The position numbers and the translations under genes were made by a program. DNA of 64,000 nt. It comes from Zoogloea ramigera. GTDB lineage: Bacteria; Pseudomonadota; Gammaproteobacteria; Burkholderiales; Rhodocyclaceae. The DNA is taken from the NCBI RefSeq assembly GCF_006539865.1, contig NZ_BJNV01000007.1:110745-174744 (forward strand). Direction: 5' to 3'. This document shows, in pieces, positions 48,995-59,066 of this stretch (position 1 is its first letter; every line of letters starts with the position of its first letter). The notes under the pieces are model-generated. The model ran no database searches and was not told where the DNA came from. It worked only from the letters and a program-made list of their open reading frames with translations.

Positions 48995-51124
48995 TCAGCG
49001 CGTGCTCTGGCCCTTGTTGCCGGTGATCTCGACCCGGTCGCGCATGGCGATCTGGGTGCGACCGGCGGATAGGTCGGCCGCGTCGGCGACGATGCGGGCG
49101 GCCTCGGTAAGGAGCACGTCCTTGGCGCTCTTGCGGGCTTTCTCGGCGGCGAGGTCGGCGGCAAGGCTGCGTTCGCTGGCTTGCAGGCCATCGTCCTGGA
49201 GGCTGGCGAGCTTGATGCCTTCGCGGGCCTTGAGGCGGGCTTCCTGTTTTTCCTTTTCCTTGCGGCGCTCGGCTTCGTTGAGCGACAGCGTCTTGGTTTC
49301 GCGCAGGCGCTTGAACTCGGCGACGTCCTGGAGCAGCTGCTGGAAGTCCTTGTCCTTCCCGACGCGGGCCTGGTGGCGGCGTTGCAGGTCGGCCACGCGG
49401 TCGGTGAGTTTGCCGACGATGCGGTAGTCTGCCGCGGCGATCTGCACCCAGGGCAGGGCGTTGTCGTAGCTGGCTTCACCGAAGCTTTCACTGTCGGCCA
49501 CCGACGGGAAGCCGATGTCGGGCACGACGCCGCGGAGCTGGGTGGTGCCGCCGTTGATGCGGAAGAACTGGGCGACGGTCATCTTGAGGTCGCCGTAGCG
49601 GGGCTTGGTGTTCTTGGCGACTTCGTCCAGGTCGATCATGGTCTGGACGGTGCCCTTGCCGAAGCTTGCCTCGCCCAGGATGGGCGCGCGGCCGTAATCC
49701 TGCAGTGCAGCGGCGAAGATCTCGGAGGCGGAGGCGGAGGCGCGGTTGATCAGCACTGCCATCGGGCCGTCCCAGGCCACACCGGCGCGCTCGTCGCTCT
49801 CGACGCCGATCTGGCCGTCGGGCCGGCGCTGCTGCACCACCGGGCCCTTGTCGATGAAGAGGCCGGTGAGCTCGACGGCCTCGCGCAGCGAGCCGCCGCC
49901 GTTGTTGCGCAGGTCGATTAGGAGACCGTCGACCTTGTCCTTGCGCAGCTCGTCTACAAGGCGGGCCACGTCGCGGCTGGCGCTGCGGAACTCCTTGTCA
50001 CCGCGGCGGCGGCCTTCGAAATCTTCGTAGAAGGCGGGCAGCTTGATGACGCCGATCCGGCGGGCGGTGAGGCCTTCGCCGAGCTTGATGACCGACTTGC
50101 TGGCGGCCTGCTCTTCGAGCTTGATCTTGTCGCGGACGAGGCTGACCTGCTTGTGCTTGCCGTCGGGGCCGGCGTCGGCGGGCAGGATGTCGAGGACGAC
50201 CTTGGTATCTTTGGTGCCGCGAATCAGCTTGACGGCTTCGTCCACGCGGGAGCCGACCACGTCGGTGATCGGGCTGTCACCCTGGCCGACGCCGACGATG
50301 CGGTCGCCCACGGCGAGCTTGCCGGAGCGGGCGGCGGGCCCGCCGGGCACGAGCTCGCGGATGGTGATGTATTCGTCACGCTCCTGCAGCACCGCGCCGA
50401 TACCCACCAGCGAGAGGCGCATCGAGATGTCGAAATCGTCGGAGGCGCTGCGCCCCAGGTAGTTGGTGTGGGGCTCGATCGACATCGCGTAGGCGTTCAT
50501 GAACACCTGGAAGACGTCTTCGCTCTTGTTGCGGGTGGCGCGGGCGAGGTAGTTGTCGTAGCGCTTGCCCAGGGTCTCGCGGATGGCTTTATCGTCCTTG
50601 CCGGCGAGCTTGAGGCGCAGCCAGTCATTTTTGACGCGCTTCCTCCACAGGTCGCGGACCTCTGCGTCGTCCTTGGGCCACGGGGCTTTATCGCGGGCGT
50701 AGGGGTAGCCTTCCTTGACGCTGAAGTCGAAGTCGCGAGCGAGGAGCTCGCGGGCGTCGGTGAGGCGCTCGGTGACGCGCTGCTCGAAGCGCTGGAAGAT
50801 GGTGAAGGGCGCGCTGAGGTTGCCCTTCAGGATCGCGTCGTCGAGGCGCGTGCGGGCGTCGGCGAAGCTGTCGACGTCGGCCTGGGTGAAGAACAGGCGT
50901 TCGGGGTCGAGGGCCTTGAGATAACGGTCGAAGATCTTCTCCGACATCGCGTCGTCGAGGGGCACGCTCTTGTAGTGGTAGCGCCCGAGGATCTGGGCGC
51001 TGAGGTAGGCCGTCTGGGCCTGGTCGGCCGTGGGGGCGAGGCGGGGGGCGCCGAGGCTGTCTTGTGCGGCGGTTTGGCCGGCGCAGATGATGGCCAGGGC
51101 GGTCCAGATGATTCGTTTCTTCAC
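48995..51124 (-). CDS. prc: Tail-specific carboxy-terminal protease Prc (Tsp)
   Basis: Periplasmic S41 serine protease that degrades proteins by their C termini and trims cell-wall enzymes; 709 residues from a GTG at 51124 with GGAG upstream. Signal peptide (IIWTALAIICAGQTAA), a long N-terminal domain, a PDZ domain near residues 235-320 (LVGIGAVLQERDEYITIRELVPGGPAARSG), and the catalytic core with ASASASEIFAAALQDYGRA (Ser) and SFGKGTVQ (Lys). The C-terminal alpha region is rich in Arg/Glu/Lys. Similar in length to Escherichia coli Prc. Confidence 0.93.
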   Translation of the reverse strand: MKKRIIWTALAIICAGQTAAQDSLGAPRLAPTADQAQTAYLSAQILGRYHYKSVPLDDAMSEKIFDRYLKALDPERLFFTQADVDSFADARTRLDDAILKGNLSAPFTIFQRFEQRVTERLTDARELLARDFDFSVKEGYPYARDKAPWPKDDAEVRDLWRKRVKNDWLRLKLAGKDDKAIRETLGKRYDNYLARATRNKSEDVFQVFMNAYAMSIEPHTNYLGRSASDDFDISMRLSLVGIGAVLQERDEYITIRELVPGGPAARSGKLAVGDRIVGVGQGDSPITDVVGSRVDEAVKLIRGTKDTKVVLDILPADAGPDGKHKQVSLVRDKIKLEEQAASKSVIKLGEGLTARRIGVIKLPAFYEDFEGRRRGDKEFRSASRDVARLVDELRKDKVDGLLIDLRNNGGGSLREAVELTGLFIDKGPVVQQRRPDGQIGVESDERAGVAWDGPMAVLINRASASASEIFAAALQDYGRAPILGEASFGKGTVQTMIDLDEVAKNTKPRYGDLKMTVAQFFRINGGTTQLRGVVPDIGFPSVADSESFGEASYDNALPWVQIAAADYRIVGKLTDRVADLQRRHQARVGKDKDFQQLLQDVAEFKRLRETKTLSLNEAERRKEKEKQEARLKAREGIKLASLQDDGLQASERSLAADLAAEKARKSAKDVLLTEAARIVADAADLSAGRTQIAMRDRVEITGNKGQSTR

Positions 51125-51287
51125 TCGATGTCTCCACGCCGTTCGGCGCGCCGCAAGGGAGGCTGCTACTTCCCGACCCTGTACTGGACAGCTAAAACCC
51201 CGCGGGGTTCGCCGACGTCTGGCTTGAGGGCGGAAAAATCAGGAGTTTATTGCAAACCCGTGCCGCGCGGCGTGCCGGATCACGCGC

Positions 51288-51962
51288 TCAGCGTGCGCTG
51301 CCCGGGTCGTGCGAGCGGTGGCCCTGCTCGATGGCCCACACGGCGGCTTCGAGGCGGGAGCGGAACTTGAGTTTTTTGAGCAGGTTCTTGATGTGGACCT
51401 TGACGGTGCCCTCGGCGATGTTGAGATCGCGGGCGATGAGCTTGTTCGACAGCCCGCCGGCCAGGCAGCCGAGGATGTCCTTCTCGCGCTCGGTGAGCGG
51501 GGCGAGGCTGCGCTCGGCGGCCTGGGCTTCGTCGCGCAGGGAGCGGGCGAGGAGGCCGCTCAGGCTCTCGGTGATCACGATGCGGCCGCGCAGGGCTTCG
51601 ACGATGCGGGCAAGGAGGTCTTCTGGCTCCATGTCCTTCAGCAGGTAGCCGTCGGCCCCGGCGCGGATCGCGGCGACCAGGTCGTCGGCGGCGTCGGAGA
51701 CGGTGAGGATCAGGATGCGGGCGGCCAGGTCGGCCTCGCGGAGGGCGCGCAGGGTCTCGATGCCGCCCATGCCCTTCATGTTGAGGTCGAGGAGGATGAG
51801 GTCGGGCTCGAGGGCCCGGGCGATCTCCAGGCCCTCTTCGCCGCTGGAGGCTTCGCCGATCAGCTGGAGTTCGTCGTTGAGGGCCAGGAGCTGCGAGACG
51901 CCTTTGCGGAACAGGGGGTGGTCGTCGATGATGACCACCGAAGTGGGTGCGCGGGTGTTCAT
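51288..51962 (-). CDS. narL: Nitrate/nitrite response regulator NarL
   Basis: Two-component regulator of anaerobic nitrate metabolism, 224 residues. Receiver domain with VVIIDDHPLFRKGVSQLL, phospho-acceptor Asp in PDLILLDLNMKGMGG (about residue 60), Thr in LTVSDAADD and Lys in YLLKDMEPE. The C-terminal LuxR-type helix-turn-helix is LTEREKDILGCLAGGLSNKLIARDLNIAEGTVKVHIKNLLKKL. Overlaps the end of narX by 4 nt, so the pair is co-expressed. Confidence 0.92.
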   Translation of the reverse strand: MNTRAPTSVVIIDDHPLFRKGVSQLLALNDELQLIGEASSGEEGLEIARALEPDLILLDLNMKGMGGIETLRALREADLAARILILTVSDAADDLVAAIRAGADGYLLKDMEPEDLLARIVEALRGRIVITESLSGLLARSLRDEAQAAERSLAPLTEREKDILGCLAGGLSNKLIARDLNIAEGTVKVHIKNLLKKLKFRSRLEAAVWAIEQGHRSHDPGSAR

Positions 51963-53860
51963 GGTTTTCCTTCGAAGTGGGCTGCCTCAGCGGGCGGGGC
52001 GACGGGGAAGCGCAGCACGACCTGCGTACCGCCGCCCTCCCGCGGGCTGATCTGGAGTTCGCCGGCCAGGCTCTCGGCGCGGTCGCGCATGATCACGAGG
52101 CCGTAGCGATTGAGCGGTGGGGATTGTTGCGCGAAGCCGACGCCGTCGTCCTCCACGTGCGCCCTGATGTGGGCCGGGCCGTCGTTGGCGAGGCTGACCC
52201 GCACCTGCGTGGCGCGGGCGTGGCGTTCGATGTTGGAGAGTGCCTCGCGGATGATCTGCAGCACGTGGATCTCGCGGCCCGGCGCCAGTTCGGGGCCGGC
52301 GAGGTGGTTGTCGAGGCTGATCGCCAGGCCGCTGCGGCGGCGGAACTCCTGCACGGTGTCGTCGATGGCGGCGTTGAGGCCGCGCCCGTCAATGCGCAGG
52401 CGGAAGGTGGTGAGCAGCTCGCGCAGCTGGCGGTAGGCCTCGCTGAGGCCGTCGCGGAGCTCGCCGACCACCTCGTTCACCGTTTCGGATTGCTGCGGGC
52501 CGAGCAGCTTCTGTAGGCGAGCGACCTGGATCTTGAGATAGGAGAGCGCCTGCGCCAGGGAGTCGTGGAGCTCCCGGGCGATCACCGAGCGCTCGTCGAG
52601 GAGCGCCAGCCGGTGGCTCTCCTCGTTGCGCCGGCTGGCGGCGAGGGCGGTGCCGATATGGTGGCCGATGGTTTCCAGCAGCTCGACCTGCCAGGGCGAG
52701 AGCTCGGTGCCGTCGGCCTGCTCGAGGAGCATCGCGCCGTGGCTGCGGCTGCCGTCGAAGAGCGGTACGGCGACCGCCCGGACGGACGACGGATCGGCCT
52801 GCGGCAGGGTGCGCAGCCGGCCGCTGTCGCTGTCGCAGCCCAGGCAGCCGCTCTGGCACAGGCGCTCGACCTCGGCGGCCTGGATCTGGTCGCCGAGAAT
52901 CGCGAGCTGGTCGCTGCGGCCCAGGCACAGCGCGCCCGAGCGGATGCCGATCACCTGTTCGACGTCCTGCAGCGTGTTGAGCAGCGTGGTGTGGGTGACG
53001 GCCCGTTCGGACAGGCGCTGGGTGGTGCTGTAGAGCAGGTTGAGGGAACGGTTGCTGCGGGCGAGTGCCTCGGTCTTCTCCTGGACGCGCTGCTCGAGTT
53101 GGGCGTAATTGCGGGAGAGGTCCTCGACCATGAAGTTGAAGGCCTCGCCCAGCTGCCCGAGCTCGTCGGCATCCCGCGCCGGGGCGCGTACGCTGAAGTC
53201 GCCGCGGCGTACGCGGTGCGCCGAATCGAGGAGATCCGCCAGGGGCTTGATGAGATGCGCCTTGAGCTGAAAGACGGCGCCGGCGCCGACAACCAGCAGC
53301 AGGACCAGAGAGATGCCCTGGACGAGGCGCAGCCACTGCAGCTTGGCCTCCAGCCCCTGTTCGACGAGTGCCACCAGGCGGTCGATGCGGGTCACCATCT
53401 CGGCGGTGTCGGCGCGCAGCGAGATGCTGTTCTGAGGCGTGCTTATCGCGCGGCTGGCGGCCGCCCGGAAGCGCCCGCTCCACCAGGCGCCGACGTCATT
53501 GTAGGCCGTGCGCACGGGGTCGCCGGCCTGGCGGGGGATGGCACGCTGCAGCTCGGGGTCACGGTAGCGGGCTTCGAACTCGGCGAAGGCTTGCTCCATG
53601 GCCTGGAGGTCGCCCGCGTGATCGCGGCTGCTGATGATGGCGTCGATCAGGTATGACTGCATGCGCAGCGAGCCGGCCAGGTTGATGGCGCGGGCCTCAC
53701 CGGAGGAGAGCTCGGCGACGGTGATCGAGGCCAGTATGGACACCATCGCCAGGCTGGCGATGGCCGCGATCCAGGCGCCCAGCCGCAGCACCACCGACGG
53801 CCCGCCGGGCCCGTGCCGGGCTTCGGCTGCGAGGGTTGGGCTTTCGCTGGGCTGGGGCAC
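51959..53860 (-). CDS. narX: Nitrate/nitrite sensor histidine kinase NarX
   Basis: Inner-membrane kinase, 633 residues from a GTG at 53860. First span at about residues 28-50, then the periplasmic sensor with the P-box INLAGSLRMQSYLIDAII, a second span near residue 190, a HAMP and signalling helix (VRRGDFSVRAPARDADELGQLGEAFNFM), and a GAF-like central module with a Cys cluster (CQSGCLGC). The HisKA_3 motif is ARELHDSLAQALSYLKIQVARLQ and the ATPase block is ALSNIERHARATQ with EDDGVGF. NarX-like rather than NarQ-like by size and P-box context. Pairs with narL. Confidence 0.9.
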   Translation of the reverse strand: MPQPSESPTLAAEARHGPGGPSVVLRLGAWIAAIASLAMVSILASITVAELSSGEARAINLAGSLRMQSYLIDAIISSRDHAGDLQAMEQAFAEFEARYRDPELQRAIPRQAGDPVRTAYNDVGAWWSGRFRAAASRAISTPQNSISLRADTAEMVTRIDRLVALVEQGLEAKLQWLRLVQGISLVLLLVVGAGAVFQLKAHLIKPLADLLDSAHRVRRGDFSVRAPARDADELGQLGEAFNFMVEDLSRNYAQLEQRVQEKTEALARSNRSLNLLYSTTQRLSERAVTHTTLLNTLQDVEQVIGIRSGALCLGRSDQLAILGDQIQAAEVERLCQSGCLGCDSDSGRLRTLPQADPSSVRAVAVPLFDGSRSHGAMLLEQADGTELSPWQVELLETIGHHIGTALAASRRNEESHRLALLDERSVIARELHDSLAQALSYLKIQVARLQKLLGPQQSETVNEVVGELRDGLSEAYRQLRELLTTFRLRIDGRGLNAAIDDTVQEFRRRSGLAISLDNHLAGPELAPGREIHVLQIIREALSNIERHARATQVRVSLANDGPAHIRAHVEDDGVGFAQQSPPLNRYGLVIMRDRAESLAGELQISPREGGGTQVVLRFPVAPPAEAAHFEGKP

Positions 53861-54114
53861 GCTGCGCTCTCCGTGACGGGGATGTTCGGGTGGGCGCTAT
53901 TGTGAGGCTGTCAGGCCGCGCCGGCGATCCGGAGGTGGCATGGCGGGAGAGAAAATGGTGTTAGGTGAAATCCCGCAGCTCGCACGGGGTGGCGCCGGGC
54001 CTGACGCGTGGATTTTTATAAACCTTATAATAAACAGATTGTTATGCTTTGTTTTTGGATTCTTTCTTGTATCACTAAAGGAGTAGTCTATCCTTTCGGG
54101 GTAAGCAGGCACGC
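53861..54114. other. Divergent intergenic region with AT-rich core
   Basis: The stretch about 54008-54080 is much more AT-rich than its surroundings and contains TTATAA-type elements on both strands (TATAAT at 54026-54031). It separates narX from the dnr-like gene and probably holds the narX promoter. I could not assign a single start site. Confidence 0.45.
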
Positions 54115-54155
54115 TTGATGTAAGTCAAATTTTGACTGGCCCAGGCTCATAGACT
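54115..54155 (+). promoter_or_regulatory. Dnr/Fnr-type box and -10 of the Dnr-like gene
   Basis: TTGAT-GTAA-GTCAA (54115-54128) matches the family box. TAGACT (54150-54155) is centred 31 nt away, the class II spacing, giving a start near 54163. The box shares bases with a second palindrome, GTCAAA-T-TTTGAC (54124-54136). Suggests autoregulation or Fnr control. Confidence 0.7.
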
Positions 54156-54217
54156 GCGGGCTGTGTTCAGGGGCGTGCAGACCGTCGCTCCCAACTTGAA
54201 TCAAGCGAGGAAATGCG

Positions 54218-55000
54218 ATGCAAGCGAGTCTTGAAGATCTTTCACTGGTGCTCGGCGAGGTGGCGATTTTTCGCGGTCTGCCGGCGGCGGTCACCGCCGA
54301 GGTCGCCCGTTCGGTGCAGATCCTCAGCTTGCCCAAGGGGGCGCCTGTCTATGCTGCAGGCGAGCGTCCGAAGGCGCTCTATCATGTGATGTCCGGGCAC
54401 CTGAAGGTGGCCGTGTCCTCGCCCGAAGGCGGCGAGAAGGTCATCGAGATCCTCTCGCCGAACCAGCTCTTCGGCGTCGCCGAGCTGTTTGGTGACGCCA
54501 GCTATGTCTCGTCGGTGGAGACGGTCTCTCCGGTGGTGGCGCTCGCCATCGGGCGCGACGCGGTCTTGCGCGCCATCGAGCAGGACCCCTGCGTGTCCCG
54601 GCGCATGCTGGCGGCGCTGGCCCAGCGGCAGTCGTCCATCGAGCGGGAGATCGCCGCCGATTGTTTCCAGTCCGGCTCGGCCAAGGTGGTCGATTACCTC
54701 TGCCGGCTGGCGGGCCCCTCGCTGGGGGCGGGGCAGGACGTGGTGCTGGAGCTCGAGATCCCCAAGCATGTGCTGGCCGCGCGCCTGGGCTTCACCCCCG
54801 AGACCCTGTCGCGGATCTTCCGCGAGCTTGCCGACGCCGGCGACATCCACGTGCACGGCAAGCAGGTGACCCTCTTCCAGGCCTTCTGCCGCCGCCACTG
54901 CACCGAGCGGCGAGCCGCGGTGGCTCCCGCCGCCAGGCCGAGCCGCAGCAGCCCGTTCGAAAGGCCGGGCCGGTCGGGCGGCTACGGCGCGTTTGCCTGA
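54218..55000 (+). CDS. Crp/Fnr-family regulator, Dnr-like (nitrogen-oxide responsive type)
   Basis: 260 residues. The sensor domain lacks the Fnr cluster cysteines, fitting the Dnr/NnrR group. Key blocks are VMSGHLKVAVSSPEGGEKVIEIL and FGVAELFGDASYVSSVETVSP, then a dimer helix, then the helix-turn-helix PKHVLAARLGFTPETLSRIFRELADAGDIHV, whose E..SR recognition pattern fits TTGAT half-sites. GAGGAAA precedes the ATG. After the usual end there is an extra tail of about 35 residues starting CRRHC and rich in Arg/Ser/Pro. Likely activator of the nos and cytochrome boxes here; divergent from narXL. Confidence 0.85.
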   Translation: MQASLEDLSLVLGEVAIFRGLPAAVTAEVARSVQILSLPKGAPVYAAGERPKALYHVMSGHLKVAVSSPEGGEKVIEILSPNQLFGVAELFGDASYVSSVETVSPVVALAIGRDAVLRAIEQDPCVSRRMLAALAQRQSSIEREIAADCFQSGSAKVVDYLCRLAGPSLGAGQDVVLELEIPKHVLAARLGFTPETLSRIFRELADAGDIHVHGKQVTLFQAFCRRHCTERRAAVAPAARPSRSSPFERPGRSGGYGAFA

Positions 55001-55209
55001 GCCTGAGTTTCAATTTTTCTTCAGAAGTCCCTTGATCCATCGACGCCCCGGGCGCTGCGCCCCGGTGTTCATCGCCGATAAGCCGATGTGATCGTGGGGC
55101 CGGGCAACCGCCCGACCGGGGTGCCTGCAGTGGTCAAGCCAGGCGCCCCTTTTCTTTGCGTGCTTCGGGTTATCCTGCGTGCTCTTTCCAACCAGCAGGA
55201 GCACCAGCC

Positions 55210-56112
55210 ATGCAAGAGCGGAACCCAGAGTTCGACAGCCTCGTTCCCGGCCTGCCTTTCAGCCGCCGAAGTTTTGTGGGCGCCTCGCTGGCGGCGGCCT
55301 TTGCGCTGGCTGTCCAGCCGGCGATCGGGCAGGGCGTGGTGCAGACGCCGGCCGACGGGCTCGTCGTCGGTGACATCAGTGTCCGCGGTGCGGACGGTGC
55401 CGTGGTGCCGGCCTATCATGCGCGGCCGGCGGGGGCGGGCCCGTTCGCCACTGTGCTGGTGGTCTCCGAGATCTTCGGCGTCCATGAATACATCCGCGAC
55501 GTGTGCCGCCGGCTGGCCCGGGCGGGCTATCTGGCGATCGCCCCCGACCTGTTCCGCCGCCAGGGCGACCCGACGAAGATCGCCAGCGTCGCGGAGATCC
55601 TCAATACCGTGATCAGCAAGGTGCCGGACGCCCAGGTGATGGGCGATCTGGATGCTTGCGCAGCCTGGGCGGCGGCCAACGGTGGCGATGCGGCCCGGCT
55701 GGCGATCACCGGCTTCTGCTGGGGCGGCCGGATCACCTGGCTCTACGCGGCCCACAATCCGAAGCTCAAGGCCGGCGTGGCCTGGTATGGCCGGCTGGCG
55801 GGCACGGCCAGCGCGCTCACGCCCAGCCATCCCCTCGATCTGGTCGACAAGATCTCGGCCCCGGTGCTGGGCCTCTACGGTGCGCAGGATCAGGGGATTC
55901 CGGTGTCGGACGTGGAAGACATGCGCGCCGATCTCGCCAAGGCCGGCAAGAAGGCCGAGTTCGTGATCTACCCCGAGGCCGGCCACGCCTTCCATGCCGA
56001 CTACCGCCCGAGCTACCGCGCCGCCGAGGCCGCGGACGGCTGGGCGAAACTGCTGGCCTGGCTGGAGCGGTGGGCTGTGGGGAATGGGGAATGGGGAATG
56101 GGTAGTAGGTAG
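55210..56112 (+). CDS. Dienelactone hydrolase family protein, Tat-exported
   Basis: Alpha/beta hydrolase of 300 residues from the ATG at 55210 with AGGAG upstream. A twin-arginine signal (SRRSFVGASLAAAFALA) precedes the fold. The catalytic Cys is in GFCWGGRITWLYAAH, the Asp in YGAQDQGIP and the His in GHAFHADYRPSY, matching dienelactone hydrolases. The substrate is unknown. The last ten residues (NGEWGMGSR region) are encoded by a G-rich repeat that runs into the 3' end, so the natural C terminus may have been altered. Confidence 0.88.
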   Translation: MQERNPEFDSLVPGLPFSRRSFVGASLAAAFALAVQPAIGQGVVQTPADGLVVGDISVRGADGAVVPAYHARPAGAGPFATVLVVSEIFGVHEYIRDVCRRLARAGYLAIAPDLFRRQGDPTKIASVAEILNTVISKVPDAQVMGDLDACAAWAAANGGDAARLAITGFCWGGRITWLYAAHNPKLKAGVAWYGRLAGTASALTPSHPLDLVDKISAPVLGLYGAQDQGIPVSDVEDMRADLAKAGKKAEFVIYPEAGHAFHADYRPSYRAAEAADGWAKLLAWLERWAVGNGEWGMGSR

Positions 56113-56174
56113 TAGGAAATAAGGGGGGGGAGGCTTTGGCCACCCACTTCCCATTTCCCACTCCCTGCTTCCCA
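56079..56174. repeat. G-rich/C-rich hairpin repeat, copy 2
   Basis: G-rich arm 56079-56132 (GGGGAATGGGGAATGGGGAA and following units) and C-rich arm 56141-56174 (CACTTCCCATTTCCCACTCC type) form a long imperfect hairpin between the convergent hydrolase and phosphatase genes, overlapping the 3' end of the first. Same family as 27062-27139. Confidence 0.75.
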
Positions 56175-56837
56175 CTATCTGAGCGAGATCACCGGCCAGC
56201 CCTGGGCGGTGGCGTGGGCGCGGAGGGTGTCGTCCGGGTCGACGGCGACGGGGTTGTTCACCTTGTTCATCAGCGGCAGGTCGTTGTGGGAGTCGCTGTA
56301 GAAGCTGCTCTTTTCGAAGCTCTCCCAGCACAGGCCGAGGCTCTCGAGCCAGGCCTCGACCCGCTCGATCTTGCCGGCCTTGAAGGCCGGTATGCCGCGG
56401 GGCTTGCCGGTGAAGGCCCCGTTCTCCTGGGCCGGGACGGTGGCCACCAGGTGCGGGATGCCGAAGGCGCGGGCGATGGGGCCCGTGACGAAGCTGTTGG
56501 TGGCCGTCACGATGGCCACGATGGCGCCGGATTCGAGGTGTTCCTTGACCAGCGCCTGCGACTGGGGCGTCATCATCGGCCGGATGCGGGTGTCGAGGAA
56601 CTCCTGGTGCCAGGCGTCGAGCTGGGCGCGGCTGTGGCGGGCGAGGGGCTTCAGCTGGAAGTCGAGGAACTCGAAGATGTCGAGGGTGCCGGCCTTGTAC
56701 TGGTCGTAAAAGGCCTGGTTGCGGGCCTCATAGACTTCCCGGTCGAGGACGCCTTTGGTGATCAGAAACTGAGCCCACTCGAAATCCGAGTCGCCGGCGA
56801 GCAGGGTGTTGTCGAGGTCGAAGAGGACGAGATCCAT
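56175..56837 (-). CDS. HAD-superfamily phosphatase (SerB-like, HAD-IB)
   Basis: 220 residues. HAD motif I DLDNTLLAGDSDFEW at the N terminus (nucleophile Asp in DLDNT), motif II in VAIVTATNSFVTGPIA, motif III Lys in AFKAGKIERVEAW, and motif IV in FYSDSHNDLPLM. The pattern fits HAD-IB hydrolases related to phosphoserine phosphatase; the helical cap is between residues 20 and 90. Substrate not assignable from sequence. It lies 11 nt downstream of hda on the same strand. Confidence 0.88.
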   Translation of the reverse strand: MDLVLFDLDNTLLAGDSDFEWAQFLITKGVLDREVYEARNQAFYDQYKAGTLDIFEFLDFQLKPLARHSRAQLDAWHQEFLDTRIRPMMTPQSQALVKEHLESGAIVAIVTATNSFVTGPIARAFGIPHLVATVPAQENGAFTGKPRGIPAFKAGKIERVEAWLESLGLCWESFEKSSFYSDSHNDLPLMNKVNNPVAVDPDDTLRAHATAQGWPVISLR

Positions 56838-56848
56838 TTTTTGTCGTT

Positions 56849-57529
56849 TCAGCAGCTGAGGTCGCGCTGCAGGACTTCCCGCAGCAGGGGCAGGGTGATG
56901 GCGCGCTTGCGCTCCAGCGACGCGGCATCGAGGGCGTCGAGGGTGCGCAGCAGGCTGGTGAGGTCGCGGCGGCCGTGGCGCAGCAGGTATTGCACGATCT
57001 CGGGCTCGAGGCGCAGGCCGCGGGTGGCCGCCTGGGCCGCCAGGATCGCCTCGCGGTCGGTGTCGGTGAGCGCCTTCACCTCGAAGATCAGGCTCTGGCC
57101 GATGCGGGTGCGCAGGTCTTCGCGCAGGTGGAGGTGGAGCGGCGCGGCGCAGCCGCTGGTGATCAGCGTCATGCGTTGGGCGCGGGCGCCGTTGAAGGCC
57201 CGGAACAGCGCGATCTGGGCGCCGGGGCCGAGGGCCTCCACGTCGTCGATGGCGAGCAGCAGGCCGGGCGCCTCGGGCAGGGTTTCGCCCACGTCGGCGG
57301 CCTGCAGGTAGCAGGCGGGCCGGCCGGCCTGGGCCGCGGCGGTGACGATGCTGCGCAGCAGATGGCTGCGGCCGCTGCCGGCGTCGCCCCACAAAAAGAT
57401 GTGCTGGGGCACGTCGGCCACCGGCACCGCCTCGTAGAGGGCGGCGAGCAGGTCGGCGTTGGCCGCGGCGACGAAGTTTTCGAGTACGGGCGGCGCGTCG
57501 GCGCGCAGGTCGAGGGTGAGTTGCTTCAC
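56849..57529 (-). CDS. hda: DnaA regulatory inactivator Hda
   Basis: DnaA-like AAA+ protein that, with the sliding clamp, converts DnaA-ATP to DnaA-ADP; 226 residues from a GTG at 57529 with GAGGA upstream. The first residues KQLTLDLR form the clamp-binding motif (QLTLDL), which fixes the start. Walker A is degenerate, GDAGSGRSHLL, as usual for Hda; LLLAIDDVEALGPGAQIALFRAFN is the Walker B region. Lies divergently from purM, the normal arrangement in many proteobacteria. Confidence 0.93.
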   Translation of the reverse strand: MKQLTLDLRADAPPVLENFVAAANADLLAALYEAVPVADVPQHIFLWGDAGSGRSHLLRSIVTAAAQAGRPACYLQAADVGETLPEAPGLLLAIDDVEALGPGAQIALFRAFNGARAQRMTLITSGCAAPLHLHLREDLRTRIGQSLIFEVKALTDTDREAILAAQAATRGLRLEPEIVQYLLRHGRRDLTSLLRTLDALDAASLERKRAITLPLLREVLQRDLSC

Positions 57530-57728
57530 GCGATCCTCGGGTCGGCGCCCGGCGGGCAGGGCGGCGACATTTCGGCTAAAATTCGGGTTTGTTTGCGCGC
57601 GGCGGGCGGAAATCCCCCGGCAATCCGCGGCGCAAGGCCCGTTAATGTAGCCGGTCACGGCGGGGCGCTCAACCCGATGAGCGTTTTCCGGTGGCGTCCG
57701 GCCGCTTCAAAAAGAGATCACAGAACCC

Positions 57729-58763
<1,035 letters not shown>

Positions 58764-58800
58764 GCCGCCGCGGGGTAGCCCGCGCGCCAGGTGTTTGATC

Positions 58801-58825
58801 AAAACGGGCCCGTGGGGCCCGTTTT
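58801..58825 (+). terminator. Terminator after purM
   Basis: AAAACGGGCC (58801-58810) and GGCCCGTTTT (58816-58825) form a perfect 10-bp stem with loop CGTGG, ending in TTTT. Confidence 0.9.
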
Positions 58826-58851
58826 GCATGGAGGTGCAAGGTGAGATGTGG

Positions 58852-58934
58852 GTGCGGCTTTAGCCGCACGCGGAGGTGGAATGGAGGATCTACCCCAGTC
58901 TTGCCGGCTTAGTGCGGCTGAAGCCGCACCTACA
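58852..58934. repeat. REP-like inverted pair (BIME-type)
   Basis: GTGCGGCT-TT-AGCCGCAC (58852-58869) and GTGCGGCT-GA-AGCCGCAC followed by CTACA (58912-58934) are two copies of a REP-like hairpin in opposite orientation, 42 nt apart. A fragment, GGCCGCACCTACA, recurs at 61803-61815. Such elements are moved by REP transposases, none of which is in the window. Confidence 0.8.
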
Positions 58935-59066
58935 TGACGTTGTGGGAGCTGGCGGAGAGGGCAAGCTCCGACGCCCTCTTTACCCGCCTTTACACTGGGC
59001 TAACCCCGGATTACCGGCAATGGCGGCATGATCGTCCTGCCGCCATCACACCCTCGGTCAACACCC
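58935..59066. other. Leader region before the efflux operon
   Basis: GGAGCT (58946 region) and AGCTCC about 20 nt on form another short inverted repeat; no clear promoter or gene seen. With the terminator and REP pair it fills the gap between purM and the export operon. Confidence 0.4.

Noticed and set aside
53861..54114. AT-rich stretch as a replication origin or foreign island
   Set aside because: Only about 70 nt long with no DnaA-box cluster; it fits a divergent promoter region better.
54195..54205. Second Fnr-like TTGAATCAA just before the Dnr-like gene
   Set aside because: The two half-sites are separated by one base instead of four and the site would lie downstream of the predicted start.
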